Origin: Coemansia sp. RSA 1804
Taxonomy: Eukaryota; Kickxellomycota; Kickxellomycetes; Kickxellales; Kickxellaceae
Direction: 5' to 3'
DNA: 11,397 nt
Assembly (NCBI GenBank): GCA_027578815.1
Contig: JANBTH010000782.1
Span: 1-11,397, forward strand
The notes beneath the pieces were generated by a model. The model made no database searches. It was not told the DNA's origin and saw only the letters and a program-made list of their open reading frames with translations. Positions 1-6,231 of this stretch are shown in pieces (the first letter of the stretch is position 1; every line of letters starts with the position of its first letter). Made by a program: the position numbers and the translations under genes.

Positions 1-464
1 CACTTGCACTTGCAGCATGGGCAGCAGCAGCACTGTTGGCAGCAGCAGGGCTGGCAGCAAGGATGGCAGCAGCATCCACAGCACAACTTCTTTCCCGTCT
101 GCCGAGCAACCTGATTGGGCTGGGCATTTGCGGTTTTCTGGACAGCTCCGTTACGAGCGTTGGCCTGCGCGACATCTGATCTGGTCTGGGACAGGGAACG
201 GGCATGTGCATTCATGTCCTTAGCTCCTGAAAAAGAATTAGAAGGCATATTGACAGCCGGGTTAAACACAGGGGTTGGGGTTGCAAATGCGATCGACGCC
301 GGAGCTACGCTGTATGCGGCAGCAGGTGGCGCCGCCTGTGCGTTAGGTGCTACGACTGCATTTACTGCTGCGGTATCTTGGTTTCTTGCACCGGGTCCTC
401 CAGCCGCTATGGCAGTGGTGCTAATGGCAAGCACAAACGTAACAAATGATTTAATATTAACCAT
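1..464 (-). CDS. Secreted Cys-rich protein, CC/CCC-His/Pro/Gln type (partial, 3' end beyond the window)
   Basis: I do not recognise a named family. The frame opens at an ATG at 464-462 on the minus strand, with an in-frame TGA two codons upstream that fixes this start, and it stays open to the left edge (154 codons seen). Residues 1-21 (MVNIKSFVTFVLAISTTAIA, then A) look like a signal peptide cut near AIA-A or IAA-G. Residues 22-126 form a linker rich in Ala, Asn, Pro and Gln with no cysteine, ending in a dibasic KK (125-126) that a Kex2-like protease could use. From residue 128, 17 of 27 residues are Cys, in runs such as LCCGCCCHPCCQPCCC. A TATA box (576-585) lies about 120 bp upstream. The plan matches the next three genes on the same strand, which supports this being a real gene even though the C-terminus is missing. 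Role is inference: a disulfide-rich wall or coat protein, or a metal binder. Confidence 0.8.
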   Translation of the reverse strand, partial: MVNIKSFVTFVLAISTTAIAAGGPGARNQDTAAVNAVVAPNAQAAPPAAAYSVAPASIAFATPTPVFNPAVNMPSNSFSGAKDMNAHARSLSQTRSDVAQANARNGAVQKTANAQPNQVARQTGKKLCCGCCCHPCCQPCCCQQCCCCPCCKCK

Positions 465-575
465 GATTCAAGCACTGTACGCTGTAAAAATATTAATTAG
501 AGACGGTTTGAAAGGTAACACACATAGAACAAATCTGCTCATGTAGGATTCTTGCTAGGGGCTTATTGCTTGTTG

Positions 576-585
576 CCTTTTATAC
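576..585 (-). promoter_or_regulatory. TATA box of the left-edge Cys-rich gene
   Basis: The minus strand reads GTATAAAAGG, a near-consensus TATA box, about 120 bp upstream of the ATG at 464. If transcription starts about 30 bp downstream, the leader would be roughly 85-90 nt. Assigned by motif and position only. Confidence 0.6.
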
Positions 586-901
586 CACTTTGGTTGTTAG
601 AATGGCAAAATAATATGTATAGAGATACATTATTTGTTTATACTAATATTTGCTAGATATCCGGATCAATATGAATGTGAAAATGAAGCAAGCAATAAAC
701 TTTAACAATTAATTAACGCATGGCTGGTAAGAATAACATTATTACTTTATAATTTTCATAATGATAATTACATTCGTTTACATTTTTTATCTCTTATATT
801 CTAAATATAATAGTGCTACTCTTTATTGATTTCTATATAAAATAGTTGGAGAGTAAATGTTAAATATTTATTTAAAAATGCAGCTACAGCATCTTCCTCC
901 A

Positions 902-1024
902 CATCGATAATGTGCGGAGCTACTAGTCTGGCTGATTACTCCGCGTATATTTTATGGTCACCCCCACCTAAATTCTCTCCAGTCATCGATGTCTGCGGAG
1001 TTAATCTTTTGCTTTGCTGATTAC
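902..1024. repeat. Imperfect direct repeat with CATCGAT, GCGGAG and GCTGATTAC blocks
   Basis: Three short words occur twice in the same order. CATCGAT is at 902-908 and 984-990, GCGGAG at 914-919 and 995-1000, and GCTGATTAC at 931-939 and 1016-1024. The spacings are similar but not identical (12 and 17 bp against 11 and 21 bp). The first copy also carries CTCCGC at 939-944, which makes an inverted pair with GCGGAG at 914-919. The repeat lies about 440-560 bp upstream of the left-edge gene, so it may be a pair of transcription-factor binding modules. CGG triplets are typical of Zn2Cys6 regulators, but that link is inference. Confidence 0.5.
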
Positions 1025-1378
1025 AATGAATTGGTCGGTTATAAGTTTTTTTTTGGATTAGAATGTAAACAAACAATTGTATATTTTGCAATAACTGTAA
1101 TAATAATAATCAATCTTGACAACACAAGATGTATAATGATTTGTTTTATTGAATCTGTTAAGTCAATAGTAACAATAACGTACAGTGAAATAAAGTCAAC
1201 GAATTAGCAACACTATAAAGTATATTTTTGTTTTATTTAATTGACTTTATGTATGTCTGTGGATTGATTGCATAGAATAGCTTTTATGTCAGAAAATACA
1301 GACCATCATTATAATACTTAGCATGCCAACAAATTGATTATATTATGCAAATTGTAAAAAGTATAACAGCTCAATAGA

Positions 1379-1392
1379 AATGCAATTGCATT
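1379..1392. repeat. 14-bp perfect palindrome after a stop codon
   Basis: AATGCAATTGCATT reads the same on both strands and sits 8 bp beyond the TAA of the HREPCC-type gene, in its 3' UTR. It could be a small RNA hairpin or a protein site, or it could be chance in AT-rich DNA. Confidence 0.4.
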
Positions 1393-1400
1393 ATTCTCAT

Positions 1401-2168
1401 TTAGTTGCAGCAGGCGTTGCTGTTGCAGCAAGAATCGCACCAGACGTGCTGGAGGCAGCCATCCTTGTAGACAGCGGTTCTCTTGATGTGGTAGCACGAG
1501 GGTCCGCAGCAGCATGGCTCGCGGTGGCAGCAGTCATGGCAGCACGGCTCACGGTGGCAGCAGTCATGGCAGCACGGCTCGTGGTGGCAGCACGGCTCAT
1601 GGCAGCAGCACGGCTCGCGGTGGCAGCAAGGTTCGTGGCAGCAGCACGGCTCGCGGTGGCAGCATGGCTCATGGCAGCAGCAGGGTTCACGGTGGCAGCA
1701 GCTTGATTCCTGATGGCAGCAGCATGGGTCGCGGTGGCAGCAGCTTGATTCCTGATGGCAGCAGCATGGATCGCGGTGGCAGCAGCAAGATTCCTGGTGG
1801 TAGCAGCAAGGTTCATGGTGGCAGCAGGGTTCGTGGCAGCAGCACGGCTCACGGTGGCAGCACTCGTGGCAGCACTCATGGCAGCATGGCTCATGGTGGC
1901 AGCAGCATGAATCATGGCAACAGTAAGAATCACGGTGGTACCCATCCTCGCAAAGAACTTTGCTGTTCTTGTTTGCAGGAACAGCTGCTGGCTGGACTGG
2001 AGCATTAGTGGCAGCAGTCATCATGACAGGCGTGGTGATTGCTGCAGGAACATTTTGCTTTGGGGCTAGGCTAGAATCCTTGGCAGCCTGGAGTGGAGTT
2101 GGGGCTCCCATTACCATCATGGCAAATGCCATGAAGGCAACAAAAGCAACAAGTGAAGATCTGAGCAT
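1401..2168 (-). CDS. Secreted Cys/His-rich repeat protein, HREPCC type
   Basis: Complete 255-residue reading frame, ATG at 2168 to TAA; family not recognised. Residues 1-22 form a strong signal peptide ending MVMGA-P. Residues 23-72 are a Cys-free linker rich in Ala, Pro, Thr, Asn and Lys. Residues 73-221 are built from short units: HREPCCCHEPCC three times in a row (159-194), HRDPCCCHQESSCC twice (131-158), and variants HECC and HDCC. About 65 of 255 residues are Cys, almost all as CC or CCC and usually followed by His. A less repetitive tail (222-255) includes CYHIKRTAVYKDGC and ends SCCNSNACCN. The dense Cys and His could bind zinc or copper, or form a disulfide-linked extracellular material; the sequence does not decide. 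The leader just upstream of the ATG is A/C-rich (CCAACAACAACCAACCAACC), as in unstructured fungal 5' UTRs. Other frames across the repeats are open too, as a result of the GGCAGC-like period, but only this frame has a signal peptide. Confidence 0.88.
   Translation of the reverse strand: MLRSSLVAFVAFMAFAMMVMGAPTPLQAAKDSSLAPKQNVPAAITTPVMMTAATNAPVQPAAVPANKNSKVLCEDGYHRDSYCCHDSCCCHHEPCCHECCHECCHREPCCCHEPCCHHEPCCYHQESCCCHRDPCCCHQESSCCHRDPCCCHQESSCCHREPCCCHEPCCHREPCCCHEPCCHREPCCCHEPCCHHEPCCHDCCHREPCCHDCCHREPCCCGPSCYHIKRTAVYKDGCLQHVWCDSCCNSNACCN
1587..1694 (-). repeat. Three tandem 36-bp coding repeats (HREPCCCHEPCC)
   Basis: Residues 159-170, 171-182 and 183-194 of the HREPCC-type protein are identical 12-residue units. 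At DNA level they are 36-bp tandem units that differ at several positions, mostly synonymous, so the protein repeat is kept more strictly than the DNA. Confidence 0.75.
1691..1774 (-). repeat. 42-bp tandem duplication inside the HREPCC-type gene
   Basis: Positions 1691-1732 and 1733-1774 are the same 42-bp unit with one visible difference (G at 1728, A at 1770). They encode two copies of HRDPCCCHQESSCC, and the difference is a synonymous GAC/GAT change. The near-identity points to a recent duplication or to gene conversion. Confidence 0.85.
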
Positions 2169-3007
2169 TATCTAGTTGGATAAAAGTGGTTGGTTGGTTG
2201 TTGTTGGAAATTAGGGAAAAAATATACTAACAATGTAAATTATATGACTCCTTCGTCGTTGCTACAATGAAAAGTTGTTGAAGCAAATCTGAATGATCGA
2301 CTATACATGGTGGATATATATAATATAACGATTGCGTGCTTTGGCTCATTACTAAAAGCAAATTCTATACACTTCATACGTTAATATTAAGAGTATATAC
2401 CATTGTTTTTACTAACCGTTTCCATCAATATGTAGCAGAGACAATTAATACATGGCCTTATTAATATTTGGATTACGAAAATCCCGCTGACTTGGTTGAA
2501 AATGCATACAATTTACTTTGGGGAAAGCTGTTAATTAGCACTATTATTACAATTTTAATGATAAAGTTCTCCACATTATTAGGATATATTACTGGTAACA
2601 ACTCTAAATATTTGTAGTAAATAGTGAGTGTGAGAACGGTATTTTCATCTAGGATTGTAATAATATTTCGTGAGAAAGCTAAAGACATTATTGCAGCAAA
2701 TACGGTGTGTGTTAGGTTTATATGACCGTATAAGAAATGCCGCCGGTGAACAGTGTGGTAATACACTAAGACCTTGCCATTTTAATGATCAAGTTTCCTG
2801 AAGATACGTTTAAAGACTAGTTTAATCAGATCACAAAATAAACAATCAAAAACAAGAGTGCACAGAAATCGCACTTTAGATATAAAAATAAACTAAAATA
2901 ACGCGGCATAAGACGTCGTTTTAATGCAAGAGTTATTAAGCCCTAGGCGGAGCTTGATAGCAATCATTAGAAATAGATAGTTCTTATATATCAGGGGTAA
3001 TGTGGTT
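2169..3007. other. AT-rich spacer between the second and third Cys-rich genes
   Basis: No convincing gene. A minus-strand open frame at 2473-2766 has no recognisable features. The right part must hold the 3' UTR of the GGC/GGY gene, and the left part the promoter of the HREPCC gene. An alternating A/T stretch at 2314-2327 is the best TATA-like candidate for the latter. Plus-strand AATAAA occurs near 2836 and 2886, but no plus-strand gene precedes it. Confidence 0.55.
2314..2327 (-). promoter_or_regulatory. TATA-like tract upstream of the HREPCC gene
   Basis: The minus strand reads TATATTATATATAT, about 146-159 bp upstream of the ATG at 2168. This is a plausible but weak core promoter element in AT-rich DNA; other TATA-like words lie closer, at 2301-2307 and 2236-2244. 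Confidence 0.3.
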
Positions 3008-3859
3008 TTAATATCCGCGGTATCCACCGTAGCCGCCGTAGCCACCATTGCCATAGCCGCCATAGCCACCACCGCCGTAGCCACCGTAGCCGCCGTAGCC
3101 ACCACATCCTCCGCAACATGGTCTCTGGCAGCATCCGCCACCATAGCCGCCATAGCCGCCGTAGCCACCATTGCCATAGCCGCCATAACCACCGTATCCT
3201 CCACATCCTCCACATCCTCCACATCCACCGCATCCACCGCAACCGCCGCAACCGCCGCAACCGCCGCATCCTCCACAGCATGGTCTTTGGCAACAGCCAC
3301 CACAACCTCCGCATCCACCGCATCCACCACCACAGCATGGATTACAGCCACCGCATCCTCCGCATCCTCCACATCCACCGCAACCGCCACAACCGCCACA
3401 TCCTCCACCGCAGCACGGCTGGCATCCTCCACAACCTCCACATCCACCGCAACCGCCACATCCACCGCCGCAGCAACCACCGCAACCACCGCAACCACCG
3501 CAACCACCACATCCATTACAGCAACAGCAGTGCAGATCTTTTGTCGAGTGAGGGTGCTCGGATGTTGCAGCTGCAGACTTGGCTGCCTGTGCGTTGGAAT
3601 CCATCTTATTTTGGCCGCGATTGGCAGCATTTTGAGCAGGAACGTTGTCGTTGGCATGGGCTTGCTTCTGGACAGTTATTTGAAGAGGAGCAGAAGCAGC
3701 GGCAGCCATTGGGGGCGCTTGCTGTTGTGGTGCTGTAACCTCATGATGATCGTGAGCGCAGCAATCGTCTTTCGGTGCCGCCTGCGCTGCTGGCGCGGCA
3801 AAAGCGCCAGCCACGAGGGCGATGACGACAAATAGTATGAATAGTCTTGGCGAGTACAT
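3008..3859 (-). CDS. Secreted Gly/Cys/Tyr repeat protein, GGC to GGY type
   Basis: Complete 283-residue frame, ATG at 3859 to TAA. Residues 1-22 are a signal peptide (MYSPRLFILFVVIALVAGAF, then AA). Residues 23-110 are an Ala/Gln/Asn/Pro-rich linker with a single CC pair and a His cluster (AHDHH, 35-39). The rest is (GGC)n broken by CCGGGC, QPCC, NPCC and CCQRPCC. GGC blocks of 4, 4, 6, 3 and 8 units (118-219) give way to GGY blocks (220-228, 231-239, 253-261, 272-280), ending GYRGY. About 48 Cys in all. Glycine-rich GGX repeats are common in extracellular structural proteins. Cys allows disulfide and Tyr allows dityrosine cross-links, so a wall or coat role is plausible inference. No homologue is recognised with certainty. 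The C-terminal GGY part resembles Gly/Tyr-rich peptides of several eukaryotes, but the composition alone proves no relationship. Confidence 0.88.
   Translation of the reverse strand: MYSPRLFILFVVIALVAGAFAAPAAQAAPKDDCCAHDHHEVTAPQQQAPPMAAAASAPLQITVQKQAHANDNVPAQNAANRGQNKMDSNAQAAKSAAATSEHPHSTKDLHCCCCNGCGGCGGCGGCGGCCGGGCGGCGGCGGCGGCQPCCGGGCGGCGGCGGCGGCGGCGGCNPCCGGGCGGCGGCGGCCQRPCCGGCGGCGGCGGCGGCGGCGGCGGCGGYGGYGGYGNGGYGGYGGYGGGCCQRPCCGGCGGYGGYGGYGGGGYGGYGNGGYGGYGGYRGY
3011..3529 (-). repeat. Nine-base GGC/GGY coding repeat tract
   Basis: Residues 111-283 of the Gly/Cys/Tyr protein are coded by a 9-bp period. Units read GGY (Tyr, TAC or TAT) in the low-coordinate half and GGC (Cys, TGC or TGT) in the high-coordinate half. 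A single G-to-A change at the second position of the third codon turns Cys into Tyr. The antisense strand is open as well because of the periodicity. Confidence 0.85.
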
Positions 3860-4636
3860 TGACCCTGCTGCGATTTGCGCCTATTTATTTAACGCTTTGA
3901 CTGGAATAAAACTATGGCTGCGAGTGAACAGAATGTGCGTGCGTGTTTTTTTTTCAACAATATTGACAAAATGTAACAAAATATAAACTGGAGTTGCGGT
4001 TACTATGATGCACGATCAGTTGGAATTTTTTCGTTCTAGAAAGCGGAATGCCATCTATCACCGTTATATACATATTTGGGTGAAATGATAGAGTTGCTTC
4101 TTTTTTTACTGCAAGAATTATGTTTGGCCAGCATAGGCACTTTAGAGTTGGTGTGGCATGGCTGTTAAATGCACAAGGTTCTGGATTACGTACACGGGGT
4201 ACTTTGCACAATAAGGGGCTTTTTCTTTGACTTTTCTCAAGAGTGCACACGTCGATTACCCGTGAGAATGTTCAATCAAAAATTCTGGCAGTTGCTCAGG
4301 CTTTCTTGAAAGCTAAATGTCTTTATACGCTTAGAGAAGCGCTTTTAGAGTAAATAGCACACCTGTATAAAAAGATATGGATGTATTGTCTTGCGGGGAA
4401 AAGGAAAAATGATCATGGTGAGAACTAGGAAAAACCAAAAAGAAAATTATATTTTCTGACAGAATGTGAGGTTAATATACCCACACTCCCGCTCTTTTGA
4501 ACTGAGACCATTTCTAACATGTGCCAAGCAGTAGCGTGTTGGTAAGAGAAAATTAACGCTTTGAATATGTGTTTAATTTTGAGGTTGTAGTTAGAAGGAA
4601 TTCTATTATGTTATATGCTGTGTATATGGCATACGG
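3860..4636. other. Spacer between the third and fourth Cys-rich genes
   Basis: No convincing gene. A minus-strand open frame at 3954-4250 gives an unremarkable 98-residue translation with no signal peptide or repeat. Visible words include TTCTAGAA at 4034-4041 (a palindromic two-unit heat-shock-like site), AGGGGCTT at 4214-4221 (also present at 557-564 upstream of the left-edge gene), and a plus-oriented TGTATAAAAAG near 4367-4377 with no gene downstream. A TTTATAT word on the minus strand (3981-3987) is a possible TATA element for the gene starting at 3859. Confidence 0.55.
3981..3987 (-). promoter_or_regulatory. Possible TATA element of the GGC/GGY gene
   Basis: The minus strand reads TTTATAT, 122-128 bp upstream of the ATG at 3859. 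The spacing is close to that of the clear TATA boxes of the first and fourth Cys-rich genes. The motif alone is weak. A second AT-rich word near 3882-3894 lies only about 25-35 bp from the ATG. Confidence 0.3.
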
Positions 4637-5545
4637 CTAGTCGTAGTCTCTATCGTGCTTATTTTTGTGGCCTTTGTGGCCCTTCTTGTGCTTGTGCTTG
4701 TCTAGACATTCGTCGTAAACATACGGTGGCGGAGGGCAGCAGTCGCAATAAGGTGGCGGTGGGCATCCACAAGGAGGGGGAGGACATCCACAGGGAGGCG
4801 GTGGGCATCCACAGGGTGGAGGACAGCAGCACGGCGGAGGAGGGCATCCACAGGGTGGCGGTGGACATCCACAAGGAGGAGGAGGCGGGCAACAGCATGG
4901 CGGCGGCTGGTTGTGACATGGCACAAGGCGGTCTTTGCAAAGCCTCTGCGGCGGAAGTGAACCGTACAGTCCACCCGTGGGCTGGCAGCAAGGCTCGTAG
5001 CAGTATCCTTGTGTGTGGAACGGATTAACAAGCGGCGGCACCGACGAATGACGTATGTCATCTCCATAGTAGAATGGGTGGCCCTGTGCTGGAAGAGAAA
5101 TTGTTTTGTATGTCTCGTCCTGTTTGCAAAGGCTGATGTGGTATGTAGGAGTTGGCCGGTGCTTGCAGCAGCACTCATTTTTCTTCTTGCAGGGGTCGCA
5201 TTCATCCTTGCATTTATTGGAGCCCTTGCCATGTGAGTGGTGGCCATGATGCCGATCGACACCATCAACCGAATCGGCACCATCTTCATTGTCGGCGTCG
5301 CTTGAATGTGTAACCACCGGGGATTCCATACCTGTCAGGTCGTTGGCAGAGTTCCGATGTTCTGTCTTGCTTGGGTGATTGGCAATTCTCATGTGTTCAA
5401 CAGAAATTCCACCATCTGATTCGGCGCCGTCATTGGCTGTGTTCGATGTCTCTGGCGCATTGTTGTCATCATTGCTTGCCATGACAAGCGATCCAAGCGC
5501 CAGTGAGATGAATGCTAAAAGTAGCAGATGACGAAATGTAATCAT
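4637..5545 (-). CDS. Secreted Pro/Cys-rich protein, CGCPPPP type
   Basis: Complete 302-residue frame, ATG at 5545 to TAG; family not recognised. Residues 1-23 are a signal peptide (hydrophobic core LLLLAFISLALGSL, then VMA-S). Residues 24-98 are an acidic Asp/Asn/Ser-rich segment without Cys. A His cluster follows (RHHGHHSHGK, 98-107), then a small Cys-rich module (NKCKDECDPCKKKNECCC, 110-127). Residues 128-213 are the least repetitive part and could fold (Tyr, Phe and several Cys). Residues 214-275 are polyproline-cysteine repeats with unit GCPPPPC, seven residues or 21 bp. The end (276-302) is strongly basic with alternating Lys and His. About 32 Cys. The polyproline repeats suggest an extended, disulfide-capable rod as in hydroxyproline-rich wall proteins, and the His/Lys ends could bind metal or acidic polymers; both are inference. 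A clear TATA box (5661-5670) lies upstream. Confidence 0.9.
   Translation of the reverse strand: MITFRHLLLLAFISLALGSLVMASNDDNNAPETSNTANDGAESDGGISVEHMRIANHPSKTEHRNSANDLTGMESPVVTHSSDADNEDGADSVDGVDRHHGHHSHGKGSNKCKDECDPCKKKNECCCKHRPTPTYHISLCKQDETYKTISLPAQGHPFYYGDDIRHSSVPPLVNPFHTQGYCYEPCCQPTGGLYGSLPPQRLCKDRLVPCHNQPPPCCCPPPPPCGCPPPPCGCPPPPCCCPPPCGCPPPPCGCPPPPCGCPPPPYCDCCPPPPYVYDECLDKHKHKKGHKGHKNKHDRDYD
4721..4906 (-). repeat. 21-bp coding repeats (GCPPPPC)
   Basis: Residues 214-275 of the Pro/Cys-rich protein. On the plus strand this appears as repeated blocks such as GGTGGGCATCCACA with small changes. Copies differ by single bases and by variants CCCPPP and YCDCCPPPP. Confidence 0.8.
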
Positions 5546-5660
5546 TGTATATCAATATGATGGGGGGTCAGGTTTCTTTTGTCGGGTATTGGAAGGGTAC
5601 AAAGCTAAAAACTTTGAAATTATTTGTCCTCAATAGCGAGCGCTGGAAAGGATCTAAAGT

Positions 5661-5670
5661 TCTTTTTATA
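5661..5670 (-). promoter_or_regulatory. TATA box of the CGCPPPP gene
   Basis: The minus strand reads TATAAAAAGA, preceded by TG, about 125 bp upstream of the ATG at 5545. The spacing nearly equals that of the left-edge Cys-rich gene (about 120 bp). Confidence 0.6.
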
Positions 5671-5902
5671 CACTTGGCACAACTACGTTCTTTTTATTGA
5701 TCTATCCATTTACCCATTGTTCAATACAAGCTCAGGGGTCCGTGAAGACCGGGTTCTCGGATATTATGTACAAACATTTGTTGATAATTAACTTGTAGTT
5801 TCTAATATATTTTGATATTACATTGCACAAGTGCCAATCTGTCGTTTCTTGCAATACTTTCAATGTAGCACTGTACGCATCTACTTAATTTCGCACATAC
5901 CA

Positions 5903-5915
5903 GGAACACAGTTCC
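5903..5915. promoter_or_regulatory. Inverted repeat GGAAC-N3-GTTCC
   Basis: A perfect 5-bp inverted pair around ACA, about 360 bp upstream of the CGCPPPP gene. The layout fits a dimeric transcription-factor site. A single copy of this length can arise by chance. Confidence 0.25.
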
Positions 5916-6231
5916 AACACAGACTTGTATTTTTCTAGATGAAAAAACACCGCTTGAAAATTCGCTTGTCATTTCTGTTGCTTTTGGTGTGTGGGTATAA
6001 AACAAGACAAATGCGGGGGATATTGTCAGAATAAGTCGTGTGAAATATGCTCAGGAAAACCGCCTAATTCTTTTCATTACTTGAGACAATAAAGCAAGAA
6101 TAAGAAAAAGGACGGAGTTTTTGGACTGGAGAACACAATACAAGTCAACTCAGACGATGATGTTAAATATAATAAGAAAAATAAAATAAAACTAAAGAAA
6201 TAAAGACTAATCAAGCAACCGGACTACAGAC

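Larger units (their letters stand above)
586..1400. other. AT-rich spacer between the first and second Cys-rich genes
   Basis: No convincing gene. Short open frames here (for example 989-1207 on plus) are AT-rich with unremarkable translations. The spacer should hold the upstream promoter of the left-edge gene and the 3' UTR of the gene ending at 1401. Visible structure: an imperfect direct repeat at 902-1024, a 10-bp inverted repeat (1190-1199 with 1241-1250), and a 14-bp palindrome at 1379-1392 just after the stop codon of the neighbouring gene. Minus-strand AATAAA-like poly(A) signal candidates lie near 1143-1149 and 1229-1238. Confidence 0.6.
5546..6231. other. Spacer between the Pro/Cys-rich gene and the membrane-protein gene
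   Basis: No gene supported. It holds the promoter of the CGCPPPP gene (TATA box at 5661-5670) and the 3' region of the membrane-protein gene. AGGGG (5734-5738) and an inverted repeat GGAAC-ACA-GTTCC (5903-5915) are the only words that stand out. The stretch next to the stop codon at 6232 is T-rich on the minus strand, as expected of a fungal 3' UTR. Confidence 0.55.

Noticed and set aside
485..535. Possible 5' UTR intron of the left-edge gene (GTGTGT start, AATATTTTTACAG end)
   Set aside because: Splice-like words exist, but joining to an upstream ATG would run into the in-frame TGA before the ATG at 464. The coding start is unaffected and the evidence is thin.
989..1207. 72-residue plus-strand open frame in the first spacer
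   Set aside because: AT-rich, Ile/Lys/Asn-rich translation with no features; it overlaps the imperfect direct repeat.
1397..2005. Minus-strand alternative frame rich in Ala, Thr and Asn across the same repeats
   Set aside because: It overlaps the HREPCC frame and stays open only because of the repeat period. It lacks a signal peptide, and the repeat units are conserved in the HREPCC frame.
1514..2008. Plus-strand open frame rich in Gly, Ser, His and Ala across the HREPCC gene
   Set aside because: It is the antisense shadow of a period-3 repeat. It has no signal peptide or start context, and the minus-strand frame has a full secretory architecture.
2473..2766. 97-residue minus-strand open frame in the second spacer
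   Set aside because: No signal peptide, repeats or domain; composition matches AT-rich noncoding DNA.
3002..3835. Long plus-strand Ala/Thr/Ser-rich open frame across the GGC/GGY gene
   Set aside because: Antisense product of the 9-bp repeat. The minus-strand frame has a signal peptide, linker and meaningful motifs (CCQRPCC).
3954..4250. 98-residue minus-strand open frame upstream of the GGC/GGY gene
   Set aside because: Nothing recognisable, and it lies in the expected promoter region.
4328..4341. Small hairpin CGCTT-AGAG-AAGCG
   Set aside because: Five-bp stem only, without a T-run or gene context; common by chance.
4615..5028. Plus-strand open frame with repeated GIHR/GIHK across the CGCPPPP gene
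   Set aside because: Shadow of the 21-bp coding repeat; no signal peptide or known domain.
1401..5545. CRISPR or satellite array reading of the repeat tracts
   Set aside because: The repeats are in-frame coding units without spacers, inside genes with signal peptides, in a eukaryotic context.
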